A DNA stretch of 64,000 nt from UBA5189 sp040389445 (GCA_040389445.1 JAZJZX010000012.1:62001-126000); one strand, 5' to 3'; positions 34,356-42,816 are shown, counted from the stretch's first letter. A program made the numbers and translations. Notes: generated by a model from the sequence alone, not told the origin.

Positions 34356-35300
34356 ATGCCTACCAGGATCATCCTCGACGTCGATACCGGGACCGATGAC
34401 GCCGTTGCGCTCATGGTCGCGGCCCTCTCCCCGGACATCGAACTCGTCGGTGCGACGACGGTGAACGGCAACACGGCGGTCCACTACTGCACCGAGAACA
34501 CCCTTCGCGTCTTCGACTGGATCGGGAGGCCGGAGATCCCGGTTCACCAGGGCATGGACCGGCCACTGGCCCGCGCGCAGATGACGCAGCTCAACCCGGC
34601 GGGCCGGATCCATGGCGACCTGCTTGATCTCGCGCCGACTCGAACCGCCATGCTCCAGCCCGGTCACGGTGTGGACTGGCTGATCGAGACCTACCTTGCC
34701 TCGGCCGGCGATATCACGCTCGTCCCGGTCGGGCCGCTGACGAACATCGCCATGGCGATCCAGAAGGAGCCGCGGATCCTCGAGAAGATCCCGGAGATCG
34801 TCATCATGGGCGGTGCTCACGACCACGGGAACTCGACCGCGTCGGCCGAATTCAACATCTGGCTGGACCCGGAGGCGGCACGGATCGTGGTGAACTGCGG
34901 CCGTCCAATCCGGATGGTGCCCCTCGACGCCACGCACCAGGCGCTCGTCTCCATGGACGACTGCCGCGCGCTCCGGGCCCTGGGCACCCCGGCGGCCGAG
35001 GCAGCCGCCCGCTTCGTCGAGAAGCGGATCGACGGCTATGACGCGACGCAGCCCATGCATCGTGCCAATGCGGCCCCCGTCCACGATGCCCTGGCCGTGT
35101 GCGCCGTCATCAATCCTTCGATCATCACGACCCACTTCATTCCCGTCGACGTCGAGACCAACGCTGAGCTATCCCTCGGGCGAACGGTGTGCGACTTCCG
35201 GTTCCGGAGCGGCCGGCCCGCGAACGTCCACTTTGCGATGGATGCCGATGAGCCAGGATTCGTGCGGATGTTGATGGAGATCCTCGGACGGACCGCCTGA
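34356..35300 (+). CDS. Inosine/uridine-preferring nucleoside hydrolase
   Basis: 314 residues. This family cleaves the N-glycosidic bond of nucleosides to a base and ribose. The Ca2+/ribose-binding aspartate cluster LDVDTGTDDAVALM is at residues 7-20, followed by TTVNGN, MGGAHDHGN, and EFNIWLDPEAA. It can feed bases to salvage or catabolism, in keeping with the permease, thymidine kinase and molybdenum hydroxylase in the window. Whether purine or pyrimidine nucleosides are preferred cannot be told. Confidence 0.9.
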   Translation: MPTRIILDVDTGTDDAVALMVAALSPDIELVGATTVNGNTAVHYCTENTLRVFDWIGRPEIPVHQGMDRPLARAQMTQLNPAGRIHGDLLDLAPTRTAMLQPGHGVDWLIETYLASAGDITLVPVGPLTNIAMAIQKEPRILEKIPEIVIMGGAHDHGNSTASAEFNIWLDPEAARIVVNCGRPIRMVPLDATHQALVSMDDCRALRALGTPAAEAAARFVEKRIDGYDATQPMHRANAAPVHDALAVCAVINPSIITTHFIPVDVETNAELSLGRTVCDFRFRSGRPANVHFAMDADEPGFVRMLMEILGRTA

Positions 35301-35305
35301 CGACG

Positions 35306-35613
35306 ATGCTCTCTCGGCGCCGGTTCATCGCCGGGTTCATCGCCGGCGTGGGTGCCCTGGCGGCGGCGTGCCTGCCCGGGGAATCGGTGATCCCGGCCAC
35401 ATCGCCATCCCCGTCAGGCAACGCGACGGCGCTCGCGACCTTGGTTCCGACTGCGTCGGTGTCCGCCGGGCAAGTCAGCAGGTCTACGATGCCGATCTCG
35501 TCGAGCACGTGCTATCGGTTGTTCTCAGCCTGATCGAGTCGGGGCGGATCACGGAATCGCGCCTGGATGCGTCGGTCATGCGCATCGAGGGCCTGTTCGG
35601 GACCGTCGAATAG
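35306..35613 (+). pseudogene. Remnant of a Tat/lipoprotein GH3-like glycosidase
   Basis: One frame (35306-35533) starts with MLSRRRFIAGFIAG and a lipobox-like AAACLPG, then runs into unrelated residues. A second frame (to 35613) holds QQVYDADLVEHVLSVV and SGRITESRLDASVMRIEGL, which matches the very end of GH3 beta-N-acetylhexosaminidases. The whole catalytic domain is absent. The simplest reading is an internal deletion with a frameshift. Assembly error is possible but would need to remove about a kilobase. Confidence 0.55.
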
Positions 35614-35713
35614 GGTTGCCGGAGGCGCCGAGCGAGGATGCCCGAGCGGATTCTCGGCCGACCAGCGATGGCCCCGCAGCGCCCGCCGACCAGCAGGAGG
35701 CGTCCCGGCCGGG

Positions 35714-35719
35714 TAGATT
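35714..35719 (+). promoter_or_regulatory. -10 box, predicted leaderless start of tdk
   Basis: TAGATT is exactly 6 nt before the ATG at 35726. Confidence 0.5.
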
Positions 35720-35725
35720 CTGGGC

Positions 35726-36436
35726 ATGCCCTTCCGTGCCGACCCCTGGCTTCACGTCATCGCCGGTTGCATGTCATCCGGGAAGACCGATGAACTCCTC
35801 CGTCTCCTGCGCAGGGCCGAGATCGCCCGCCGGCGGATCCTTCTCGTCCGCCCCGCGATCGACAGCCGGACCCCCGGCGAGTACGCCGAGAGCCGCAGCA
35901 AGGCCCGCTTCCCGTCGGTGCTCGTCAATCCGACCGAGCCGTCCAATGTTCTCGCTCTCGCTCGGGAGCGCGATGCCGACATGGTCGGGATCGAGGAGGG
36001 GCAGTTCTTCGACGAACAGCTCGTTGACGTCGTCCTCGCGCTGCGTGACAGCGGCCGTCACGTGATCGCGAGCGGCCTCAACCTCGACTTCGCGGGACGA
36101 CCGTTCGGCGCAATGCCGCTGCTCATGGCCCACGCCGACGCCGTGACGATGCTGACCGCGATCTGCGTGGTCTGCGGCGACCCGGCGACCCGAACCCAGC
36201 GGCTCGTCGGCGGCCGACCGGCCGCGATCGACGACCCTCTGGTGGTCATCGGCGGCTTCGATGCCGCCGCCGCGGAGACCTATGAGGCTCGCTGCCACCG
36301 TCACCACGAGATCGGGAAGCCGCGCCACATCGGAAGACCAACCGGAAACCTGCTTCCGGCGGATCAGGAACGTGGACTGAACGACACGAGCGGAGGGCGC
36401 GTCCCCGTCGGCCCCGGAGACGCACCGGTCGGCTGA
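35726..36436 (+). CDS. tdk: Thymidine kinase
   Basis: 236 residues, TK1-like family, phosphorylating thymidine with ATP. Walker A GCMSSGKT (about 14-21), the DSRTP region, EEGQFFDE, the lid and a zinc ribbon (CVVCGDPATRTQRLVGG and the C-terminal YEARCHRHHE) are present. The C-terminal tail of about 35 residues is unusual. The family normally has two CxxC pairs; here the last half is CHRHH, a histidine-rich variant. Confidence 0.9.
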   Translation: MPFRADPWLHVIAGCMSSGKTDELLRLLRRAEIARRRILLVRPAIDSRTPGEYAESRSKARFPSVLVNPTEPSNVLALARERDADMVGIEEGQFFDEQLVDVVLALRDSGRHVIASGLNLDFAGRPFGAMPLLMAHADAVTMLTAICVVCGDPATRTQRLVGGRPAAIDDPLVVIGGFDAAAAETYEARCHRHHEIGKPRHIGRPTGNLLPADQERGLNDTSGGRVPVGPGDAPVG

Positions 36437-36464
36437 CCAGGCTGAACGCCCCGGGGACGACGGC

Positions 36465-36493
36465 TTGACACAACCCGTTGACTGCGCAACTAT
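36465..36493 (+). promoter_or_regulatory. Promoter of the pirin gene
   Basis: TTGACA (36465-36470), a 17-nt spacer and AACTAT (36488-36493). +1 is near 36500, giving a leader of about 79 nt. Confidence 0.5.
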
Positions 36494-36510
36494 TTGCGTG
36501 ACCACGCAAA
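36493..36510. promoter_or_regulatory. Perfect 8+2+8 palindromic operator
   Basis: TTTGCGTG-AC-CACGCAAA overlaps the predicted -10 end and +1 of the pirin promoter, as expected for repressor binding. The size and symmetry suit a dimeric regulator such as MarR or TetR type. No regulator gene is adjacent. Confidence 0.6.
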
Positions 36511-36578
36511 CAGCCGGCGGGAGGCATGCCGGCGAGACCCTCGGCGGCAGATAGCCCGCCAGTCAGGACATCGAACCC

Positions 36579-37622
36579 GTGCCGGCCATCACCGTTGACG
36601 ACATCACCGTTCTGCCCCGAATTCCGGAGCCCGACCCCCTCATCGCGCGGCAGCGCCCCGTCCAGAGCGTGACCGTTGCGCCGAAAGGGTTCGAGGGCGA
36701 GGGATTTCCCGTCCGACGCGCGTTCGCGGGCGTCGATCTCGCCGAGCTGGATCCGTTCATCCACCTTGACCAGATGGGCGAGGTCGACTATGCACCCGGC
36801 GAGCCGAAGGGCACGCCGTGGCACCCACACCGGGGTTTCGAGACGGTCACCTACCTGATCGACGGTGTCTTCGAGCACAACGACTCGAATGGTGGCGGCG
36901 GGGTCATCACCAATGGGGACACCCAGTGGATGACCGCAGGTGCCGGCATCCTGCACATCGAGAAGCCGCCGGAATGGCTCGTCACCCGGGGAGGGCTGTT
37001 CCATGGGTTCCAGCTCTGGGTCAATCTGCCGGCGGCGCAGAAGTTTTCGGCACCTCGCTACCAGGATATTCGGGCAGCCGAGGTGGGTCTTGCGTCATCG
37101 CCCGATGGCGGCGCCCTCGTGCGGGTCATCGCCGGTGAGTTGGGCAAGCTTTCCGGGCCCGGCTCCACGTATACCCCGATGACCCTCATCCACGCCACGC
37201 TGAGCCCGGGCGCGCGACTTTCGATTCCCTGGCGCGCTGACTACAACGCCCTGGTCTACGTCATGGCCGGCCTCGGCACGGTCGGCGACCCTGGTGCGTC
37301 CCGGGCCGGCGGCTCAGGTGGCAGCGCCCACGGATTTGGTTCGGAGGCCGTGCCGGTCGAGTCGGGCCAGCTCACCGTGTTCGGGCCGGGAAATGCCGTG
37401 ACGATCTCCGCACTCCCCCTCGGGAAGCAGGAGGCACGCAGCCCCAACCTCGATGTCCTGATCCTCGGAGGTCGCCCGATCCGCGAGCCGGTGGCATGGA
37501 TGGGACCGTTCGTGATGAACACCCGGGAAGAGCTGATGCAGGCGGTCACCGACTATCAGGCCGGCCGGCTGGGCACGATCCCGGCCATCCACGGCGCCCC
37601 GACCACCATCCAGGAGTCGTAG
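36579..37622 (+). CDS. Pirin-family protein
   Basis: 347 residues, a bicupin. The N-terminal cupin keeps the pirin metal ligands: TPWHPHRGFETVTYL (two His) and AGAGILHIEKP (His and Glu). The C-terminal pirin_C domain includes QLTVFGPGNAVTI. Some bacterial pirins have quercetin dioxygenase activity, others bind pyruvate dehydrogenase; no substrate can be given. The start is GTG 36579, with a weak AGGA upstream. It is controlled by a palindrome-bearing promoter. Confidence 0.88.
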   Translation: MPAITVDDITVLPRIPEPDPLIARQRPVQSVTVAPKGFEGEGFPVRRAFAGVDLAELDPFIHLDQMGEVDYAPGEPKGTPWHPHRGFETVTYLIDGVFEHNDSNGGGGVITNGDTQWMTAGAGILHIEKPPEWLVTRGGLFHGFQLWVNLPAAQKFSAPRYQDIRAAEVGLASSPDGGALVRVIAGELGKLSGPGSTYTPMTLIHATLSPGARLSIPWRADYNALVYVMAGLGTVGDPGASRAGGSGGSAHGFGSEAVPVESGQLTVFGPGNAVTISALPLGKQEARSPNLDVLILGGRPIREPVAWMGPFVMNTREELMQAVTDYQAGRLGTIPAIHGAPTTIQES

Positions 37623-37654
37623 CTCCGCCGGGCCTCGAGCTCCGCCGGGCCTCG
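37621..37654 (+). repeat. Two tandem 17-bp repeats after the pirin gene
   Basis: The unit AGCTCCGCCGGGCCTCG occurs twice in a row, starting at the stop codon, in the gap between convergent genes. The rest of the gap to 37783 is GC-rich with no gene. Confidence 0.8.
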
Positions 37655-37783
37655 ACTGGAGCAGGGGCGTCCTCCCGCAGCGGTGGCTCCCGCGCCCCCG
37701 GACTCCGGCCCCCGGGGCTCCCGCGCGCCCGTCTCCCGCCTACGGTCGAGCTCGGCCCTGAAACGGTCGCCGGGCGGATGCCG

Positions 37784-38452
37784 TCAGGCGATCGCCCAGT
37801 CCTCGATGCTCCAGCCGCGTCGATTGGCCTGGCGGCGGAGTCGAGGGTCCGGCGTGACGACCCGAGGCAGCCCCACGCGCTCAAGCAGCCCGATGTCGGC
37901 GTGACTGTCCGTGTAGAAATAGCTCGCGTCGAGATCGACGTCGTGCTCGGCGGCGAAGCGCTCCGCGAGTGAGACCTTGCCGTCGCCGGCACAGGCGGGT
38001 CGGACATGGCGACCGGTGAGCAGGCCGCCCGCCTCCTCGAACACGGTGCACACGACGTACTTGATCCCGAGCATGTCCGCCAGCGGTTCGAGGGTGTAAC
38101 GCGTGCCCGACGACATCAGCGCGACCAGGTGCCCCGCGTCAAGGTGTTCCTGAACCCGCGTCCGGCCGGCCGGGCGGACAAACCGCGTCATCTCGGTCTC
38201 GAACCACTTGCGCATCTCCGATTCCGCGCGGGCCACCGGCGTGCCGGCGTAGGCCGTCGCGACCCTGGCGATGAGCGATTCCTGATCGACGACCAGCACG
38301 CGGTAGCGCATCATCCAGAACGCCGCACGAAGCATGTCCATCGTCGAGAGCAGACCGGCGCGACGCTGGTGGCGGGCCCACTGCAGACCGGTGTTGGCGT
38401 CGAGAAGGGTGTGGTCGACGTCGAAGAACGCGGCCACGCGAGTTCCTGTCAT
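37784..38452 (-). CDS. HAD-family hydrolase (SerB/IB subfamily)
   Basis: 222 residues. The HAD motif I is FFDVDHTLLD (residues 8-17), motif II ALMSSGT, and motif III with the acidic TDSHADIGLLERVG; a helical cap follows motif I. This HAD-IB group includes phosphoserine phosphatase and sugar/lipid phosphatases; the substrate is open. The ATG at 38452 is 6 nt after a TACCCT box. The gene diverges from the copper-type lipoprotein. Confidence 0.85.
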   Translation of the reverse strand: MTGTRVAAFFDVDHTLLDANTGLQWARHQRRAGLLSTMDMLRAAFWMMRYRVLVVDQESLIARVATAYAGTPVARAESEMRKWFETEMTRFVRPAGRTRVQEHLDAGHLVALMSSGTRYTLEPLADMLGIKYVVCTVFEEAGGLLTGRHVRPACAGDGKVSLAERFAAEHDVDLDASYFYTDSHADIGLLERVGLPRVVTPDPRLRRQANRRGWSIEDWAIA

Positions 38453-38458
38453 CGGCGA

Positions 38459-38464
38459 AGGGTA
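38459..38464 (-). promoter_or_regulatory. -10 box, predicted leaderless start of the HAD hydrolase
   Basis: TACCCT on the minus strand is exactly 6 nt before the ATG at 38452. Confidence 0.5.
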
Positions 38465-38591
38465 CGCCACGACGGCGATTCGACCATCCGGTCGGCATGT
38501 AACAAGCGCGCGACCCCGTGCGCGACCCGCGTGCCGCGCGTGGGACGGGCGCACCCCACGACCCTGGATGGCTCGGTTCCGCCCGCCAGAA

Positions 38592-38608
38592 ATACTCCCA
38601 CGGGGTAT
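38592..38608. promoter_or_regulatory. CsoR-like copper operator
   Basis: ATACTCC-CAC-GGGGTAT is a near-perfect match to the GC-rich dyad recognised by CsoR/RcnR-type copper repressors. It overlaps a -10 box (TATAGT, 38606-38611) upstream of the cupredoxin-like gene, so copper-induced expression is likely. No csoR gene lies in the window. Confidence 0.6.
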
Positions 38609-38611
38609 AGT
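38606..38611 (+). promoter_or_regulatory. -10 box of the cupredoxin/YHS operon
   Basis: TATAGT predicts +1 near 38618, with AAGGAGGA before the ATG at 38639. Confidence 0.5.
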
Positions 38612-38638
38612 CCCGTCTGCACACAACAAGGAGGAAGC

Positions 38639-39091
38639 ATGCGTCACGTTGGTCCGGTGGCCGCCATTTCCCTCGCGCTCGTCGTCGTTGTCGCTGCATG
38701 TTCCGGCAGCGGCTCGGCTTCCGGCACGCCTGGTGTTTCGGAGGACCCGCCAACAACGACGATCGAAGTCACGCTCCGCGACACGCTTCAGATGGAGCCG
38801 AACCAGATGGTTGTCCCCGCCGGCGAGGCAATCACGTTCGTGGTGACCAACGACGGCGTCCTTGATCACGAGTTCTTCGTCGGGGACGAGTCGGCCCAGG
38901 CCGGGCACGCAGCAGAGATGGCGACGATGGGCGGCATGGCCCATGACGAGTCCATGGGGATCGGCCTCAGACCCGGGGAAACGAAGGAGTTGATCGTGAC
39001 CTTCGCGACGGCCGGACAGGTGATCGCCGGGTGCCACGTCAACGGTCACTACGCCGGCGGCATGAAAGCCGCGATCCAGGTCAAGCCCTGA
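38639..39091 (+). CDS. Cupredoxin-like lipoprotein
   Basis: 150 residues. A short lipoprotein signal (VVVVAACSG) is followed by a plastocyanin-like beta sandwich. Likely copper ligands are the histidine in VLDHEFF and the C-H-M cluster in AGCHVNGHYAGGM, the usual order for cupredoxins; extra Met/His (MATMGGMAHDESMG) could bind more copper. It is expected on the outer face of the membrane, in copper electron transfer or sequestration. It sits behind a CsoR-like operator and before a YHS gene. Confidence 0.82.
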   Translation: MRHVGPVAAISLALVVVVAACSGSGSASGTPGVSEDPPTTTIEVTLRDTLQMEPNQMVVPAGEAITFVVTNDGVLDHEFFVGDESAQAGHAAEMATMGGMAHDESMGIGLRPGETKELIVTFATAGQVIAGCHVNGHYAGGMKAAIQVKP

Positions 39092-39140
39092 CTCTTGCTT
39101 CGCGAGATGCAAACCGAAACCAAGGACAAGGAGCGCCACG

Positions 39141-39545
39141 GTGACTGAACGACCAGCACAGGTCATCGACCCGATCTGCGGGATGACCGTCGACGTCAAC
39201 GCTGCCGAGGCAGCGGGACTGCTCATCGAGTACGAAGGCCGAACCTACGGCTTCTGCCGGGACGGCTGCCGCCGCGCGTTCCTCGAGGATCCCGCCCGGG
39301 CCGCCGCCGAGGCAGCCGCGGCCACCCCGATGGTCATGTCTGCCGGTTCTGCCGAGCTGCCCGTGATCGACGAGGGCATGCGCCGCTGGTACGAGAGCTG
39401 CTCCTGTTGCCTCAGCGATGCCTATCCGGACATCAAGGCGCAACTGGACGCCGAACGAGCAGCTTCCATGACGGCTCCCGTCGGCGCGGGGATCTGCGAA
39501 GTCGCCGAGGCCGTGGCCGAGGTGGAGCCCGTTCACGCCCACTGA
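39141..39545 (+). CDS. YHS-domain metal-binding protein
   Basis: 134 residues. The N-terminal YHS domain reads DPICGMTVD and YEGRTYGFCRDGCRRAF, a module that binds heavy metals such as copper or silver at the start of P1B ATPases and on its own. The C-terminal half adds a second cysteine cluster (SCSCCLSDAY). GTG 39141 has AAGGAG 7 nt upstream. It probably acts as a soluble copper chaperone or sensor alongside the cupredoxin. Confidence 0.75.
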   Translation: MTERPAQVIDPICGMTVDVNAAEAAGLLIEYEGRTYGFCRDGCRRAFLEDPARAAAEAAAATPMVMSAGSAELPVIDEGMRRWYESCSCCLSDAYPDIKAQLDAERAASMTAPVGAGICEVAEAVAEVEPVHAH

Positions 39546-39651
39546 AACGCAGGAGCCTGCACGCCCCACGAGAACGGCCGGACCTGCCAGGAGCGCGTCT
39601 GGGGCGCCGATGGACTCCCGGGCAGGGGCCCCGCGGGGGTGGATGCATCTA

Positions 39652-39679
39652 TTGACAATGTATCCGGCTACGATATAGT
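39652..39679 (+). promoter_or_regulatory. Near-consensus promoter of the padR gene, predicted leaderless
   Basis: TTGACA (39652-39657), a 16-nt spacer and TATAGT (39674-39679), exactly 6 nt before the ATG at 39686. An imperfect TATC-N7-GATA dyad lies in the spacer and could be the PadR operator. Confidence 0.65.
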
Positions 39680-39685
39680 GGCGCC

Positions 39686-40042
39686 ATGGAATCCACTGCG
39701 CAGCCCCAACGAACGCCGTCCCTGTCGAGGACGGCCATGCACATCCTTCTCGCGATCGGACCCGAGGACCGCCACGGATACGCGATTATGGGCGAGGTCA
39801 CCCGCATCACGGGCGGTGCTGTTCGCCTGGGTCCTGGCGCCATCTACACCACGATCCGGCGGCTCCTCGACGACGGGCTGATCGAGGAAAGCGACGATCG
39901 GCCGGACCCGGACATGGACGACCAGCGCCGGCGCTACTACCGACTCACCGGTGTCGGCCGAGCCGTCGCCGCCTCGGAGGTTCGGCGACTGGACGGGATC
40001 GTGCAGGCGGTCCGCGGCTGGGCCTTCGAGGGGTCGGGATGA
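39686..40042 (+). CDS. PadR-family transcriptional regulator
   Basis: 118 residues, winged-helix PadR repressor: LSRTAMHILLAIGPEDRHGYAIMGEV, then GPGAIYTTIRRLLDDGLIEE and RRYYRLTGVGRAVAASEVRRL. It overlaps the next membrane gene by 4 bp, a usual pairing. It probably represses its own operon at the TTGACA/TATAGT promoter. Confidence 0.9.
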   Translation: MESTAQPQRTPSLSRTAMHILLAIGPEDRHGYAIMGEVTRITGGAVRLGPGAIYTTIRRLLDDGLIEESDDRPDPDMDDQRRRYYRLTGVGRAVAASEVRRLDGIVQAVRGWAFEGSG

Positions 40043-40917
40043 ACCGGCCCGAAGCGTCCCACGAGCAGGTCTACCGCGGCCTGCTCCGGCTCTACCCGTC
40101 GGAATTCCGGGCCCGTTTCGGCGATGAGATGGTCCAGCTCTTCGGCGACCAGCTCCGCGACGCACGAACCGGACGCGCGCAGTCGGGTTTCGTCGGAACC
40201 TGGCTGAGAACGCTCGGCGATCTCGCCGTCACGGCGGCGTCCGAGCACACGAGGAAGGATCGAACCGTGGCCCAGTCGCTCGCCCAACCGCCGTCCATGA
40301 TGGCCCGAACGCTCGGAATCCTCGGAGTCGTTGGTGGTCTGGTCCTGTTGGCAGGGTTCATCCCGAACCTGCTCTGGGGCGCAAATGGCTTTCTCCTCCG
40401 GCTCCTGCTGTTCAACCTGGGGGCGATGGCCATCGGGATCGCCGTCCATGTGCGGCAGGCATCGACCTGGCCGCGCCTGTCGCTCGCGGCGACCGCTCCC
40501 ATGATTCTCGCGAACGCCTGGTACCTGGTGATGTCCGTCCTGTCGATCGGCCGGCCAGTGTATCCAGAACCCGACGCGGATTTCCGGCCGATCTACTTCT
40601 ATGCCGGGGTCGCGATGTGGCTGACTGACGCGATCTTCGGCCTCGTGGCCTTCCGGCTGGGCGTCGTCTCGCGAACAGCCGCCCTCGTGCTCGCCGTCGG
40701 AGCGATCGTCGGCGGGAGCGGCATCGGCGGCCTGGCCGGGACGTTCCCCTGGCTGTCCGCGCTCGTCGCCTTCCTCGCGCCGTTCCAGCTGTGGGGTATC
40801 GTCCTCATCGGCGCCGGCTGGGTCCTGCTCGGGATCGACGTTGCATTCCGGCGCCGCCTTCCCAAGCAGTCCTCACAGGTCCTTCCGACCGCTGAGATCC
40901 TCGACCAAACGAGCTGA
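40039..40917 (+). CDS. PadR-associated membrane protein
   Basis: 292 residues. The N-terminal segment YRGLLRLYPSEFRARFGDEMVQLFGDQL is the helical module typical of proteins encoded after PadR regulators. Then come about six transmembrane segments (from residue 85 to 275). It may be half of an uncharacterised permease or a stress-responsive membrane protein. It is coupled to padR by ATGA overlap. Confidence 0.7.
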   Translation: MNRPEASHEQVYRGLLRLYPSEFRARFGDEMVQLFGDQLRDARTGRAQSGFVGTWLRTLGDLAVTAASEHTRKDRTVAQSLAQPPSMMARTLGILGVVGGLVLLAGFIPNLLWGANGFLLRLLLFNLGAMAIGIAVHVRQASTWPRLSLAATAPMILANAWYLVMSVLSIGRPVYPEPDADFRPIYFYAGVAMWLTDAIFGLVAFRLGVVSRTAALVLAVGAIVGGSGIGGLAGTFPWLSALVAFLAPFQLWGIVLIGAGWVLLGIDVAFRRRLPKQSSQVLPTAEILDQTS

Positions 40918-40969
40918 CGGACGGATCCCGGAACGCGGACATGCATCGCGAACTGGTCGAAGCACTGCT

Positions 40970-41661
40970 CTCGAGGACATGGCCGGCGCGACGGCCGTCT
41001 GCTATGGCGTGATCGACGACCTGGGCCACTCGATGGACACGGTCAATCATTGCCGGGCCCGAAGCCGGGGCGTTCATCGCGGTCTATCACACGTGGCGCG
41101 AGCCTCCCGGCGTGTTCGATGTCCAGCTCGCGACCTCGACTGATCTGCTGACCTGGACGTGGCGCGTCCAATTGGCCGCGGAGGCCTCGCAGCCGACGAT
41201 CAAAGGCCGCCTCCGATGGCGGCTACGTCCTTTCCTGGGAGTTCACGCCACTCGATGGCACCTCGGACAGCTTTCCGACATTCCACTCCTACCAGTCCTG
41301 GGATGCGCTGCTCACAGCATCAGCGGCCAAGTCGTACGAGGTGGACCTGACACTCTCGCCATGCTGCGAGGGGACTCCGAACCTGTACGCCGCGAGCAGC
41401 ACGCGCGTGGATGCCGGGTTCCACTACCAGCTTCGCAGGGACGACTTCGGGTCGGAGCGCCTCTTTCTGGTCGACCAACTGAGCGGGGTCGCCGAACAAC
41501 TCGAGCTTCGAACACGCGACGGCAGCGAGTCGGTCTCCAATGGAACGGTCGAACTCGTCGAGATCGGTGAACGCCCGGCCGTGGGGGTCGGGGTCTATGT
41601 GTTCAGCGACGGGCCGCAGGGCGGACAATTGATCTACTACCGGACGCTCGACGGCGGTTGA
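40970..41661 (+). pseudogene. Frameshifted beta-propeller glycosidase-like gene
   Basis: Three successive frames give a coherent protein. The first ends near VIDDLGHSMDTVNH. The second, about 41050-41205, reads EAGAFIAVYHTWREPPGVF and VQLATSTDLLTWTWRVQLA. The third, about 41208-41661, reads SDGGYVLSWEFTPLDGT and runs on to the stop. The STDLLTW and SDGGYVLSWE pattern is that of five-bladed beta-propeller glycoside hydrolases. At least two frameshifts and no clear start indicate a pseudogene; sequencing error is the alternative. The reading frame after the second shift is intact for over 150 codons, so decay is recent. Confidence 0.55.
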
Positions 41662-41688
41662 CCCGCGCCGCAGGCGTCACATCGCGCG

Positions 41689-42612
41689 TCACATGATGAA
41701 CGCGGGTCCGGTGTGGATCCAGCGGTCGAGCTGCATGGACCGCGTGTCCGCCAGCACCTTCACGTAGAACGGGTCGATCTGAAACCCGCGCGCCAGCAGG
41801 TGGCGGACGGCGACATCGTTGAGCATCGGGACGCTGAAGTAGAGCTCCTCGATGCCGGCGGCGTGAGCCTCCCGCTCGACGTGGGCCAGCAGGGCCGGCA
41901 TATCGGCCGGGTCGAGGGCCGCAACCGGTCCCGAGTTGGATCCCTGCGCCCCAAACGCAACGCCCGCGATCGCATCGCCGCGTCGAGCGAGCCAGGCCGG
42001 CCGCATCCCCAGGAGGAATCGCGCGTCGATGTCGCGACGGTGCCCGAGGATGACCTGCTCGAGATCCCCGACGGCGCGGACCGAAGCCTCATCGGCTGCC
42101 AGGCGCTCGAATTGCAGGTCGGTTTCCGGTTCGATCGCCTCCGGGGCCCGGAACATGTCCATCGAAGTCGTGACGTAACCCACACCGTACCGCAGGTAGA
42201 GGCTCAACGCCCTCGCATCCTGGGTGGCGACGATCACGCGGTGCCGACCCCGGCCCGGCGGGAATGCCCGCCCCAGGAGTTCCCGCCCGATCCCCCTGGC
42301 CTGCGTCCCGGGCTCGACAAAGAAGTGCGTGAGCTCGAGCACGCCGTCCCGCTCGATCGACAATGCCCACCCGATGATCCTGCCGTCGACGTCCGCGGCA
42401 ACCCAGTTCTCGGCCGCGTTCGCTGCAAGGTGCTCGACCCAGGGGCCCTGACTCGCCCATGCGGATTCGATTGGCGGATCGGCCGCGGTGGCCGCATCCA
42501 CCATGCCGATCCGGAACAGGTAGTCGAACAGGGAGCGCCTGAAGACCGCGAAGGCGGCGGGGATGTCTGCTTCGACGAGTGGGCGGCAGGTGATGAGCGA
42601 TGTCTGGGCCAC
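41689..42612 (-). CDS. Tandem-GNAT acetyltransferase
   Basis: 307 residues with two GNAT-like halves. The first has the acetyl-CoA region LTHFFVEPGTQARGIGRELL; the second (from about residue 170) is more degenerate, with LARRGDAIAGVAFG and EELYFSVPMLND. The substrate is unknown. The start at GTG 42612 has GGAGGA 5 nt upstream, which is better than the ATG at 42651 that would add 13 residues. It diverges from the gcvP riboswitch. Confidence 0.75.
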   Translation of the reverse strand: MAQTSLITCRPLVEADIPAAFAVFRRSLFDYLFRIGMVDAATAADPPIESAWASQGPWVEHLAANAAENWVAADVDGRIIGWALSIERDGVLELTHFFVEPGTQARGIGRELLGRAFPPGRGRHRVIVATQDARALSLYLRYGVGYVTTSMDMFRAPEAIEPETDLQFERLAADEASVRAVGDLEQVILGHRRDIDARFLLGMRPAWLARRGDAIAGVAFGAQGSNSGPVAALDPADMPALLAHVEREAHAAGIEELYFSVPMLNDVAVRHLLARGFQIDPFYVKVLADTRSMQLDRWIHTGPAFIM

Positions 42613-42784
42613 GATCGTCCTCCAGTTCCCGGCGCCAGATGTGCCGGCCATGGCGGGTGGCGTGAGCGATGTGACGCACGCGGGTACCGGCTCGCGAGCG
42701 GATGCTCGCAGGCGTCCCCGCGAGGATACCCATCGATTGCAACCCGCCGACCTGGGCAGGGCTCCGGATTTGGCTGGGACGGCG

Positions 42785-42790
42785 TACGAT
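42785..42790 (+). promoter_or_regulatory. -10 box for the glycine riboswitch-gcvP transcript
   Basis: TACGAT predicts +1 near 42797, about 20 nt before the first aptamer. Confidence 0.4.
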
Positions 42791-42816
42791 GCCCGCCAGA
42801 TACCCCAGTCGAACTG

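Noticed and set aside
36526..36578. Upstream ATG with GGGAGG before the pirin gene
   Set aside because: It is out of frame with pirin and the short product has no recognisable features; a regulatory uORF cannot be shown.
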